A stretch of 64,000 nucleotides of DNA from Pseudomonas sp. MYb60 (GTDB taxonomy: Bacteria; Pseudomonadota; Gammaproteobacteria; Pseudomonadales; Pseudomonadaceae), in NCBI RefSeq assembly GCF_002979555.1, contig NZ_PCOZ01000003.1, forward strand, positions 422,483-486,482, written 5' to 3'. Shown in pieces: positions 56,152-64,000 of the stretch. Positions within the stretch are counted from its first letter, which is position 1, and the number at the start of each line of letters is the position of its first letter. The notes under the pieces are model-generated. The model had not been told where the DNA came from. It made no database searches and was given only the letters and a program-made list of their open reading frames with translations. The position numbers were made by a program, and so were the translations under genes.

Positions 56152-57852
56152 TTATCGCGCGGTGAGCACGCTGCGCACCCGTTGCGTCAGGGCTTCGGGG
56201 CTGTAGGGCTTGCTCAGCAGGTGAATGTCGGCACTCAGCAAATGGTTGCTGGAGAGAATGTCGCGGGTGTGACCGGAGGTGAACAGCACCGGCACAGGAG
56301 GCGTCTGTGTGCGAGCCCAGGCGGCCAGGTCGGTACTTTTGACCCGGCCGGGCATCACCACGTCGGTAAAGATCAGGTCGGGCAGCGCGCCATCCTGCAA
56401 CGCCAGCATCGCGCGGTCGCCGTCTTCTGCGGTCAGTACGGTGTAGCCGGACTGCTGCAGCAGCTCCACGACGGTCAGGCGCACGCCTTCGTTGTCTTCC
56501 ACCACCAGAATGGTTTCCTGGCCGCCGGTGTGGGCCACCTGGTCGATGTGCACGTCGAGGCTCTCGGGTTCCAGGCTGTGGGGGAAATACATCTGCACCA
56601 CCGAGCCCTTGCCCTCCTCGCTCCACACTTCGACGTGGCCGCCGCTCTGGCGCACGAAGCCAAACACCATGCTCAGCCCCAGCCCGGTGCCATGGCCCTC
56701 GCGCTTGGTGGTGAAGAAAGGTTCGAAGGCGCGCTTGAGGGTGGCCGGGGACATGCCGATGCCGGTATCGGTGACCGACAGGCGCACATATTCACCGGGC
56801 TTGATGCTTTTGCCGGCGCAATCATCGGGATTGAGGATGATGTTCTCGCCGCTGATGCGAATCATGCCCTCGCCCTTCATGGCGTCGCGGGCATTGATCG
56901 CAAGGTTGAGCAGCGCGTTTTCCAGTTGGTTGCGGTCGACATTGATGAACCAGGCGTCCTGGGGCATCTGGACATCGATATGGATGGTTTCACCCAGCGC
57001 CCGTTGCAGCAATTCACCCAGGCCGGCATAGATGCGTTGCGGGTTGTACACCGCGGGCGACAACGGTTGACGGCGTGCGAAGGCCAACAGTTGCGCCGAC
57101 AGCTTGGCACCGCGCTCTACCGCAGCGATAGCAGCCGCCACGCGACGCTGCACCTGGGCGTTGTCCGGTTCGTGGCGCGCCAGCAAGTGGAGGTTGCCGG
57201 CGATCACTTGCAGCAGGTTGTTGAAATCGTGGGCCACGCCGCCGGTGAGGCCGCCGATGGCTTCGAGTTTCTGCGACTGACGCAACTGGTCCTCGGCGGC
57301 AGAGCGGGCCTGCACTTCGGCGGCAACGCGCTGCTCGAGGTTGTGGGTGAGCTCCTGGCGGACCTGCTCGGACTGCACCAGTTCGGTAGTCTCCACCACA
57401 ATTGCCAGCACCCCGGCCGGTTGCTGGTTATCCCCGGCGACGGGGCTGTAGTAAAGGTCCAGCCACACGGTTTCCGGACGGCCGTTGCGCAGCAGCACCA
57501 AATCCTTGTTGTTGAACGACAGCGTGCCGCCAGCCAGGCAGGTGTCCACCACGTGACGATTGAAATCGGCCACTTCCGGCCAGCCCAGTTCCACCGGCGT
57601 GCCCAACAGGTACGGGTGGCGTCCGCCGGCAAACACCGAGTAGCTGTCGTTGTAGATCATGTAACCCGAGCGCCCCCAGAGCATCACCATGGGCACGGGC
57701 GAGGCCAGCATCATCTGCACGGTACAGGCGAGGCTGGTGGACCATTGGTCGATAGCGCCCAGGTCGGTGGTCGCCCAATCGAAGGCACGGATCCGCTGGG
57801 CCATCTCGCCGGCCCAGCCTTCACAGCCGTGGGGGTTGGATAAAAACTGCAT
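56152..57852 (-). CDS. PAS-domain hybrid sensor histidine kinase upstream of uvrA2
   Basis: A 566-residue soluble kinase: N-terminal PAS (IRAFDWATTDLGAIDQWSTS...LWGRSGYMIYNDSYSVFAG), coiled coil, HisKA with VAHDFNNLLQVI, ATPase ([27 protein letters not shown]) and a receiver (VVEDNEGVRL; Asp in LIFTDVVMPG). The PAS domain is clearly related to that in the kinase at 36930. It is translated just before uvrA2. The output target is unknown; DNA-damage or stress signalling is only suggested by the neighbours. Confidence 0.86.
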   Translation of the reverse strand: MQFLSNPHGCEGWAGEMAQRIRAFDWATTDLGAIDQWSTSLACTVQMMLASPVPMVMLWGRSGYMIYNDSYSVFAGGRHPYLLGTPVELGWPEVADFNRHVVDTCLAGGTLSFNNKDLVLLRNGRPETVWLDLYYSPVAGDNQQPAGVLAIVVETTELVQSEQVRQELTHNLEQRVAAEVQARSAAEDQLRQSQKLEAIGGLTGGVAHDFNNLLQVIAGNLHLLARHEPDNAQVQRRVAAAIAAVERGAKLSAQLLAFARRQPLSPAVYNPQRIYAGLGELLQRALGETIHIDVQMPQDAWFINVDRNQLENALLNLAINARDAMKGEGMIRISGENIILNPDDCAGKSIKPGEYVRLSVTDTGIGMSPATLKRAFEPFFTTKREGHGTGLGLSMVFGFVRQSGGHVEVWSEEGKGSVVQMYFPHSLEPESLDVHIDQVAHTGGQETILVVEDNEGVRLTVVELLQQSGYTVLTAEDGDRAMLALQDGALPDLIFTDVVMPGRVKSTDLAAWARTQTPPVPVLFTSGHTRDILSSNHLLSADIHLLSKPYSPEALTQRVRSVLTAR

Positions 57853-57961
57853 GGTTGGGCTCTGTGCAAAGAAAAGGCAGTCGCAAATTTTGGAGCGTGC
57901 CAGGCGCGGATGGTTTCATCTCGTATAACTTAGGAGGTTATGGTCACATAAGCCACCGGCC

Positions 57962-60900
57962 TCAGTGAAAATCCCGACTGCGCACAGTGATGCCATCCAG
58001 CAACGGGCTCAGGTCGGTGAGGCGCCCTGCGATCAGGTGCCGCACTTCGCCCACGGCTTCCCAGCGCCCATCCACTTTCAGCAGTCGAGAGCCCACCAGC
58101 GCCTGGCGCTGACGCTCGGCCAGGTCGCGCCAGACCACCACATTGAGGTTGCCGAACTCGTCCTCCAGGGTCACGAAGGTGACACCACTGGCGGTGCCCG
58201 GCCGTTGCCGACCCGTGACCAACCCGGCGACGCTGACATTGCGCCCATGCTCCACCCCCATCAGTTCGCGGGAACTGCGGCAGCGACGCTTGCGCAGTTC
58301 TGCCCTCAACAGTGCCAACGGATGCGGGCCCAGGGTGGTGCCAAGGGTGGCGTAGTCCGCCTGCAGATCCTCGCCCACCGACGGTGCCGGCAGCGCCACG
58401 ACGGCCTCGTCCGGGCTGGGCAGGCCGGCAAACAAGCCGAGTTGCCTGTGCACGCCCGCCACCTCCCAGCGTGCCTTGTGCCGGTTGCCTGCCAGGCTGC
58501 GCAAGGCACCCGAATCTGCCAGCAGCGCCTGGGCCCTGGCATCCAGCCCGACGCGCTCGTCCAGGTCGGCAATGTCGGTAAATGCCCGGCGCTGGCGAGC
58601 CGCTTCGATGCGTTTGCCATCTTCCTCGCGAAAGCCCGAAATCATGCGCAAGCCCAGGCGAATGGCCGGTTGTTGGCCGTCGATGGGTTCCAGGCTGCAG
58701 TCCCAGTCGCTGGCCAGTACGTCCACCGCACGGACCTGCAATCGGTGGCGTCGTGCATCCTGCAGGATCTGGTCCGGGCTGTAGAACCCCATGGGCCAGC
58801 TGTTGATCAGCGCACAGGCGAAGGCTGCAGGCTCATGGCATTTGAGCCAGCAACTGGCGTAGGTCAGCAAGGCGAAACTGGCGGCGTGGGATTCGGGGAA
58901 ACCATAGCTGCCAAAGCCCTTGATCTGCTCGAAAATCTGCGCAGCAAATGCCTCGCTGTAGCCGTTTTTCAACATCCCGCTGCGCAAGCGCGCCTGATGC
59001 GGCTCCAGCCCACCGTGGCGTTTCCAGGCCGCCATCGAGCGGCGCAGTTGGTCGGCCTCGCCGGGGCCGTAGTCGGCCGCGACCATGGCGATCTGCATCA
59101 CTTGTTCCTGGAACAACGGGATGCCCAGGGTGCGCTCCAGCACCGCTTTCAATTGCGGCGAGGGATAGGTGGTTGCTTCTTCGTTGTTTCGCCGGCGCAG
59201 ATACGGATGCACCATGCCGCCCTGGATCGGCCCCGGCCGCACAATCGCCACCTCGATCACCAGGTCGTAAAAGGTCTGGGGTTTGAGCCGGGGCAACATC
59301 GACATCTGCGCCCGTGATTCGATCTGGAACACACCGATGGTGTCGGCCTTGCTGATCATCGCGTAGGTGGCCGGGTCTTCCTTGGGAATGGTCGCCAAAG
59401 CCAGGTCTTGGTTGCGATGGCGGCGCAGCAAGTCGAAACAACGGCGGATCGCGCTGAGCATGCCCAAGGCAAGGATATCGACCTTGAGCAGGCCGACGGC
59501 GTCGAGGTCGTCCTTGTCCCACTGGATGATGGTGCGTTCGGCCATGGCGGCGTTTTCCACCGGCACCAGGGTGTCCAGCGGGAACTCGGAAATCACGAAA
59601 CCGCCGGGGTGCTGGGACAGGTGACGAGGGAAACCGATCAGTTGCTGGGTGAGCGTGAGCACGCGGCGCAGGATCGGGCTTTCGGGGTCGAAGCCACCTT
59701 CGCGCAGGCGCTCCAGTGGCGGTGCATCGTCGCTCCAGCGCCCGCAGCAATCGGCCAGGGCGTTGATCTGGTCCGGCGGCAAGCCCAGGGCCTTGGCCAC
59801 ATCGCGCACTGCGCCGGCCGCGTGGTAACTGCTGACCACCGCCGTCAGCGCTGCGCGGGTGCGACCGTAGCGTTGGAACACGTATTGCAGCACCTCTTCG
59901 CGGCGTTCGTGTTCGAAGTCCACGTCGATGTCCGGCGGTTCGTTACGCTCGCGGGACATGAAACGCTCGAACAGCAGGCTGGTGAGGCTGGGGTCGATCT
60001 CGGTGATGCCCAAGGCAAAGCACACGGCCGAGTTCGCTGCCGAACCACGGCCCTGGCACAGGATCGAACGGCTGCGGGCGAAGCGCACAATGTCGTGCAC
60101 GGTAAGAAAGTAGCTTTCGTAACCCAGCTCGTTGATCAGCTCCAGTTCGTTGTTGATCTGCTGCAAGGTCTTGGCATCTGCGCCTTGCGGCCAGCGTTGG
60201 GCGATGCCTTCTTCGGTCACCGTGCGCAGCCAGGATTGGGCGTCATGGCCTGTAGGCACCAGTTCGCGCGGGTAGTGGTAACGCAACTGGCTGAGATCGA
60301 AAGTGCAACGGCGGGCGATGGCCTGGGTTTCATCCAGCAAGGCTTGCGGGTACAGCCCGGCCAGGGCGTCGAGGCTGCGCAAGTGTCGCTCGCCATTGGG
60401 GTGCAAGCGTGTGCCAGCCTCGGCCACCGGTACGTGATGACGGATGGCGGTCATGGTGTCCTGCAGGGCCCGACGGCCACGGGCGTGCATGTGCACGTCG
60501 CCGCAGGCCACCGCCTGGAGATTCAGGCTGGCCGCCAGTTGCAGGCGTTGCTCCAGGTGCCGCGCATCGTCCTGGCCGCAATGCAGGTGCACGGCCAGCC
60601 ACAGGCGGTCGGTAAAGGTTCGGCGCAGCCATTGGATACTCGCCTGGGTATCGCTGTCGTCGGCGACCCACAATGCCAGCAGGCCAGGCAAGGGTTGCTC
60701 GACGTCTTCTTGCAGCAGGCGATAGCTGCCTTTTTCGGCGCGGCGCCTGGCCAGGGTGATCAGGCGGCACAGGTGCTGATAGCCGCTGAGGTCTTCGACC
60801 AGCAACACCAGCTTCGGGCCGTTTTCGATACGCACTTCACTGCCGATAATCAGCGGCAACTCCACCGCCTTCGCCGCCTGCCAGGCCCGCACGATGCCCG

Positions 60901-61033
60901 ACAGCGTGCATTCATCGGTGATCGCCAGCGCGCTGTAGCCTTGGCGTTTGGCGCGTTCGAACAATTCCAGCGCACTGGAGGCGCCGCGCTGGAAGCTGAA
61001 GTGGGACAGGCAGTGCAGCTCGGCGTAGCTCAT
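57962..61033 (-). CDS. dnaE2: error-prone DNA polymerase DnaE2 (ImuC)
   Basis: A 1023-residue C-family polymerase. The N-terminal PHP domain opens with [18 protein letters not shown]; the polymerase core carries the catalytic aspartates in [17 protein letters not shown] and SGYSEAF-type finger motifs; an OB domain closes the protein. DnaE2 is the translesion polymerase of the SOS mutasome. The ATG at 61033 overlaps the imuB stop (ATGA); an extension to 61156 would overlap imuB by over 120 nt and lacks homology. It completes lexA2-imuA-imuB-dnaE2. Confidence 0.95.
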   Translation of the reverse strand: MSYAELHCLSHFSFQRGASSALELFERAKRQGYSALAITDECTLSGIVRAWQAAKAVELPLIIGSEVRIENGPKLVLLVEDLSGYQHLCRLITLARRRAEKGSYRLLQEDVEQPLPGLLALWVADDSDTQASIQWLRRTFTDRLWLAVHLHCGQDDARHLEQRLQLAASLNLQAVACGDVHMHARGRRALQDTMTAIRHHVPVAEAGTRLHPNGERHLRSLDALAGLYPQALLDETQAIARRCTFDLSQLRYHYPRELVPTGHDAQSWLRTVTEEGIAQRWPQGADAKTLQQINNELELINELGYESYFLTVHDIVRFARSRSILCQGRGSAANSAVCFALGITEIDPSLTSLLFERFMSRERNEPPDIDVDFEHERREEVLQYVFQRYGRTRAALTAVVSSYHAAGAVRDVAKALGLPPDQINALADCCGRWSDDAPPLERLREGGFDPESPILRRVLTLTQQLIGFPRHLSQHPGGFVISEFPLDTLVPVENAAMAERTIIQWDKDDLDAVGLLKVDILALGMLSAIRRCFDLLRRHRNQDLALATIPKEDPATYAMISKADTIGVFQIESRAQMSMLPRLKPQTFYDLVIEVAIVRPGPIQGGMVHPYLRRRNNEEATTYPSPQLKAVLERTLGIPLFQEQVMQIAMVAADYGPGEADQLRRSMAAWKRHGGLEPHQARLRSGMLKNGYSEAFAAQIFEQIKGFGSYGFPESHAASFALLTYASCWLKCHEPAAFACALINSWPMGFYSPDQILQDARRHRLQVRAVDVLASDWDCSLEPIDGQQPAIRLGLRMISGFREEDGKRIEAARQRRAFTDIADLDERVGLDARAQALLADSGALRSLAGNRHKARWEVAGVHRQLGLFAGLPSPDEAVVALPAPSVGEDLQADYATLGTTLGPHPLALLRAELRKRRCRSSRELMGVEHGRNVSVAGLVTGRQRPGTASGVTFVTLEDEFGNLNVVVWRDLAERQRQALVGSRLLKVDGRWEAVGEVRHLIAGRLTDLSPLLDGITVRSRDFH

Positions 61034-62442
61034 GCAAACCAACCCTGCAACCACAACCCATCGCGTTGCCCCACGGTGCGGTAGGCCCAGCCTTGCTGCC
61101 CGGCACGGGTCTGCACCAGATAATAGTCTCGACGGATGTCGGCGCCATCCCACCAACCGGACTCGATGCGTTCCGGGCCCATGAGGATCTGCACGCCCTG
61201 CTCAGCCAGCAAGGTCGGTTCGCTCAGCAGCCAGCCGGGTCGCTGCGCCTTGTTCAGCGCCGGGCACGGATAGTTGTCTGCCGTCGCCTGCCAGGCGCAT
61301 TCGGGGCGGTGGTCTGCGTGAAACCGCAGGCCCTGCACCGCCTCGTCGCCCAAGCGCGCGCGCAGGCGTTCGCGTAGCTGTTCCCAGGGCAAAGATTGTT
61401 GCGGGCGGTCGTCGAACAGGTCCTGGCGCTGCGGAACAAACACCGGCAGGTCTTGGGCAACCAGGCGAAAGCCGCGCACTGGCGAGGTGACTTGCACGTG
61501 TTCCAGGCGGCCACGGGCCAGTTCGAACAGCATGGCGGGTTCACGTTCGGCGCTGAGCAGGCCGACCTTGATCACGGTGTCCGGCGCCTGGGCATGCTCC
61601 AGGTGCAGGTCGAAACGCTGCACGCCACTGTCACGCCCGCACAGGAACGCCGACAAGTCCCCGGTCAACCGCCGCAATGGAAACAGCAGTGCCTGATGAG
61701 ATTGCACGTCGTAATTGAGCTCGATGCGCACATCAAACTGATCCGGCGGCTGGTAGAACGCCAGGGCCAGCGGCCGCTGCCCGGTCAGCGCGTCCAGGTG
61801 CTTGAGCAGGCTGGCGTCAAAGCGCCGCGCCAGGGTATGCCGAGGCAACGCCTGCACTTGTGCCAGGGTGCGCAACCCCATGCGCGACAACGCGGTGGCG
61901 GCCTGAGGCTCGAGGCCGCAACGGTCAATGGGCAGCGGCGCCAGGGCGTGCAGCATTTCGTCATCGCCCACGGCCAGGCCATTGTAGAGATTGGCCAGCA
62001 CCCGCGCTGCCGCCGGATTGGGGGCGGCAACGATGCGATGCCGAAAACCCAGTTCGTCCAGTTCCTTGCGCAGGCGCGCTTCGAACTGCGGCCACGGCCC
62101 GAACAGGCCCAGGCTCGATTCGATCTCGAACAACAAGGCGCGCGGGTAATACAGGCTCACCTGGGAACTGAAACGATAGGCCCACGCGGCCAAAAATTGC
62201 TGCCAGCGTTCGATCTCGGCGGGGTCGTGTTCAGCGCTGGCAAATCCCTTGGCCAGGGTATTCGCCGCCGTCAGGGATTGCCCGGGGCGCAGGCCCAGGG
62301 CGCGCGCGGCGTCATTGACGGTTTGCAGCACGCGGCGCTGAGGGGTACCGGCCAGCAGCACCAGGGGCTGGTCCGGTTCGGGGTGCCCACGCTGCACTCC
62401 GTCCAGCGCCAATTGCGGGAAGACAATACACACCCAGCGCAT
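61030..62442 (-). CDS. imuB: Y-family polymerase-like protein ImuB
   Basis: A 470-residue inactive Y-family relative that opens [19 protein letters not shown], with palm and little-finger regions ([39 protein letters not shown]). In place of the usual catalytic acidic motif it has nonacidic residues, as known for ImuB, which bridges DnaE2 to the beta clamp. A QQSLPW segment resembles a clamp-binding motif. Spacing to imuA is 7 nt. Confidence 0.92.
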   Translation of the reverse strand: MRWVCIVFPQLALDGVQRGHPEPDQPLVLLAGTPQRRVLQTVNDAARALGLRPGQSLTAANTLAKGFASAEHDPAEIERWQQFLAAWAYRFSSQVSLYYPRALLFEIESSLGLFGPWPQFEARLRKELDELGFRHRIVAAPNPAAARVLANLYNGLAVGDDEMLHALAPLPIDRCGLEPQAATALSRMGLRTLAQVQALPRHTLARRFDASLLKHLDALTGQRPLALAFYQPPDQFDVRIELNYDVQSHQALLFPLRRLTGDLSAFLCGRDSGVQRFDLHLEHAQAPDTVIKVGLLSAEREPAMLFELARGRLEHVQVTSPVRGFRLVAQDLPVFVPQRQDLFDDRPQQSLPWEQLRERLRARLGDEAVQGLRFHADHRPECAWQATADNYPCPALNKAQRPGWLLSEPTLLAEQGVQILMGPERIESGWWDGADIRRDYYLVQTRAGQQGWAYRTVGQRDGLWLQGWFA

Positions 62443-62449
62443 GGCAACC

Positions 62450-63064
62450 TCAATGCCCCGCCAGGGCTATCGGCGAGGGATGAGCCAACCCGCCCCGGCA
62501 TTTGAGCACCCGCACCTGCGCGGGTTTGGCTTCGACCACCAGGCGCAGGGCAGCCGGTGATGAGTTGACCGCCTCGCTCAAGGCACGCCAGGCAAACGCC
62601 AGGGTCTGCCCGGTTTCCGCCGCCACCTGCAAGCGCCGCAACGCGCGATCATCGGCCTTGTGCGGCCAGCACAACACTGCGCCGCAACTGCCGGAACGCA
62701 AACACTGCTCCACCGCCCACAAGGCGTCACGCTCCTCTGCCTGAATCACCGAGAGCAGGCGCAGGTCCACCCCGGCGTTCTGCCAGGCATGGGGGTACGG
62801 CGTGTAGGGCGGCGCCACCAGCACAATGCGCTCCCCCGCCTTGGATAAGCGCGCCAGGGTCGGCAGCACCAGTTGAAGTTCGCCGACGCCCTCCTTGGCC
62901 ATGAGGATTTCGCTCAGCGCCGACTCCGGCCAGCCACCCGTGGGCAACACCGCGTCCAGCGCCGCCAGGCCCGTGGGATGCACGCTGGCCGGCGGCGCGG
63001 CGGGTCGGCCTTTCCACACGCGCCCGCCATTGAACAGCGCGTCCAGGGCAACCACGGCGCCCAT
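62450..63064 (-). CDS. imuA: ImuA (SulA/RecA-like translesion factor)
   Basis: A 204-residue protein of the ImuA/SulA-related family: GLAALDAVLPTGGWPESALSEIL and ELQLVLPTLARLSKAGERIVLVAPPYTPYPHAW, the RecA-like core shared by ImuA. It acts with ImuB and DnaE2 in SOS mutagenesis. Its ATG overlaps the lexA2 stop by one base (TGATG), so the cassette is translationally coupled. Confidence 0.92.
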   Translation of the reverse strand: MGAVVALDALFNGGRVWKGRPAAPPASVHPTGLAALDAVLPTGGWPESALSEILMAKEGVGELQLVLPTLARLSKAGERIVLVAPPYTPYPHAWQNAGVDLRLLSVIQAEERDALWAVEQCLRSGSCGAVLCWPHKADDRALRRLQVAAETGQTLAFAWRALSEAVNSSPAALRLVVEAKPAQVRVLKCRGGLAHPSPIALAGH

Positions 63065-63681
63065 CAGCCTTGCCTCACCAGGCCGCAGAACACCCCTTCA
63101 ATGGCCAGGTCCCGGTCGGGGCCCACCACAATGGGTTGATACGCCGGGTTGCGCGGCAGCAGGCGCACGTTGTCGCCATTGCGCTCGAAACGCTTGATGG
63201 TCACTTCGCCGTCCAGGCGCGCCACCACAATTTGCCCGTTCAAAGCCTCGACGCTGCGGCGCACGCCCACCAGGTCACCGTCAAGAATGCCGTCCTCGAT
63301 CATCGAGTCACCCTGCACCCGCAGCAGATAATCCGGGGTTTTCGCAAAGGTGGCAGGGTCCAGTTGCAGGCGACTGTGCACCTCGGCATCGGCGCCGATG
63401 GGCATGCCGGCCGCCACACGGCCGAGCACCGGCACGTCCAACCACTCGGGACGCGTGGGCTGGTTAAGCAGGCGAATGCCTCGGGCCTGATTGGGGTTGA
63501 CCTCGATAAAACCGGCCTCGGTCAACGCCAGCACATGCTTGCGTGCCACGCTGCGCGAGGCAAAGCCGAACGCCTCGGCGATCTCGGCGAGGCTGGGAGA
63601 CTGGCCCTGCTGCGCGATGCGGTCGCGGATAAAGGTCAGGATGGCGGTACGGCGGGGAGTTAAAGTCGTCATGGAGTACAT
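63064..63681 (-). CDS. lexA2: LexA2 SOS repressor
   Basis: A 205-residue LexA: winged helix (IAEAFGFASRSVARKHVLALTEAGFIE), the Ala-Gly cleavage site in GRVAAGMPIG (about residue 90), catalytic Ser in QGDSMIEDG and Lys in GEVTIKRFE. In P. putida LexA2 represses its own cassette. The start at 63681 has AGGAG five nt upstream; an ATG three codons later is less well placed. A GTAC-N4-GTAC palindrome covers the start codon and ribosome site. Confidence 0.93.
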   Translation of the reverse strand: MYSMTTLTPRRTAILTFIRDRIAQQGQSPSLAEIAEAFGFASRSVARKHVLALTEAGFIEVNPNQARGIRLLNQPTRPEWLDVPVLGRVAAGMPIGADAEVHSRLQLDPATFAKTPDYLLRVQGDSMIEDGILDGDLVGVRRSVEALNGQIVVARLDGEVTIKRFERNGDNVRLLPRNPAYQPIVVGPDRDLAIEGVFCGLVRQG

Positions 63682-63690
63682 TTGTACTCC
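63673..63690. promoter_or_regulatory. LexA2 operator, GTAC-N4-GTAC
   Basis: GGAGTACATTTGTACTCC: perfect 8-bp arms. GTAC (63676-63679), 4 nt, GTAC (63684-63687) matches the known P. putida LexA2 box GTAC-N4-GTGC/GTAC. It overlaps the lexA2 start codon and Shine-Dalgarno, implying the promoter lies close upstream. Confidence 0.88.
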
Positions 63691-63855
63691 TGTGGGAAAT
63701 TTCTGACAATAGCCGCTAGTCGAGCCGGAGCCACAAGAGCTGGCGAAGCGTCCTACTTGACTGCCGGATAAGCGCTACTGCCCCGCCCTGAGAACCTTTG
63801 CAAAGTCCTTCGCCTGACGACACGGTGCGAGGGTTCAAGCCCGCCCACTCCCGAA

Positions 63856-64000
63856 TTACCAGCCCTCCTTCAGCATGCGTAATTCGAAATGCTGCAACAA
63901 CATAATAGTCTTCCCATCCACAATCTCGCCGCTCTGCACCATCGCAAACGCGTGCTCAAACCCCAGTTCCAACACTTCAATATCTTCACCCTCCTCCTCC
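63856..64000 (-). CDS. Nudix hydrolase, C-terminal end (runs off window)
   Basis: The last 47 residues of a minus-strand gene: EEEGEDIEVLELGFEHAFAM..IVDGKTIMLLQHFELRMLK, ending in EGW. The VLEL-x5-A-x-x-M...GEIVDGKTIMLLQ tail resembles NudK-type ADP-ribose/GDP-mannose pyrophosphatases. The Nudix box itself is outside the window, so family is probable only. Confidence 0.65.
   Translation of the reverse strand, partial: EEEGEDIEVLELGFEHAFAMVQSGEIVDGKTIMLLQHFELRMLKEGW

Noticed and set aside
56144..56626. N-terminal extension of the UvrA2 frame by about 160 codons
   Set aside because: It runs through the 3' end of the kinase gene in another frame; the ATG at 56143 has a good ribosome site and starts at the normal UvrA2 N-terminus.
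57853..57961. LexA or LexA2 box before the kinase-uvrA2 operon
   Set aside because: No GTAC-N4-GTAC/GTGC and no CTGT-N8-ACAG in the 109-nt upstream region; SOS control is unsupported by sequence.
63791..63855. tRNA-like sequence with GGTTCAAGCCC upstream of the lexA2 gene
   Set aside because: The T-loop-like motif is not backed by a T-stem or acceptor stem; no complementary 5' segment is found.

Overview
The window is about 64 kb of high-GC chromosomal DNA. Its gene content, codon use and REP-type palindromes (GTGGGAG...GGCTTGCC pairs between genes) point to Pseudomonas, most likely the P. fluorescens group. I see no rRNA, tRNA, insertion sequence, prophage or CRISPR. Both ends cut through genes: an RND/MMPL transporter at the left and a Nudix hydrolase at the right.

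Region 1 (1-3.7 kb): the end of an RND transporter / BNR-repeat protein pair, then a lone Gfo/Idh/MocA dehydrogenase with a duplicated GGAAT-N4-ATTCC-type operator in front of it. Region 2 (3.7-20.7 kb): a large lipid/alkane degradation island. On the minus strand lie alkB (alkane hydroxylase), two PraB-type exported proteins, a FadL-type outer membrane channel, FadE, a FabG4-like reductase, a MaoC hydratase, a thiolase and an acyl-CoA ligase, which together make a membrane hydroxylase plus a full beta-oxidation set. An alpha/beta hydrolase on the minus strand is divergent from a Baeyer-Villiger-type flavin monooxygenase, an SDR and a PF10118 protein on the plus strand. This second set could run subterminal oxidation. 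Three promoter regions in the island share a TTCAAA-N7-TTGAAAT-like element.

Region 3 (20.7-25.3 kb): an unusual fusion of a PTS EIIC sugar-binding membrane domain to a complete EAL c-di-GMP phosphodiesterase, plus small housekeeping and unknown genes. Region 4 (25.4-36.8 kb): a yejABEF peptide ABC importer runs by a 4-nt overlap into a sigma-54 activator like HbcR. Beyond a REP pair and a good -24/-12 promoter come a GntP-type permease, 3-hydroxybutyrate dehydrogenase and acetoacetyl-CoA synthetase, i.e. ketone-body use. Region 5 (36.9-39.8 kb): a hybrid sensor kinase and a small parvulin.

Region 6 (39.8-46.4 kb, minus strand): a polar amino acid-type ABC importer, RidA, an IclR regulator, a PLP/metal D-serine-dehydratase-type ammonia-lyase and a KDG kinase. 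The combination reads as a D-glucosaminate (or related amino-sugar acid) pathway feeding 2-keto-3-deoxygluconate to the Entner-Doudoroff route. Region 7 (46.6-53.5 kb): a thioredoxin-like gene overlapping a TerC/CBS gene tail to tail, SohB, a histidine phosphatase, an SCP2 protein, the lysine-catabolic 2-oxoadipate dioxygenase HglS and a YdcH protein. Region 8 (53.6-63.7 kb, minus strand): the SOS mutagenesis cassette lexA2-imuA-imuB-dnaE2 with a perfect GTAC-N4-GTAC LexA2 box on the lexA2 start codon, followed by a second hybrid kinase paired with a UvrA2-like ATPase.
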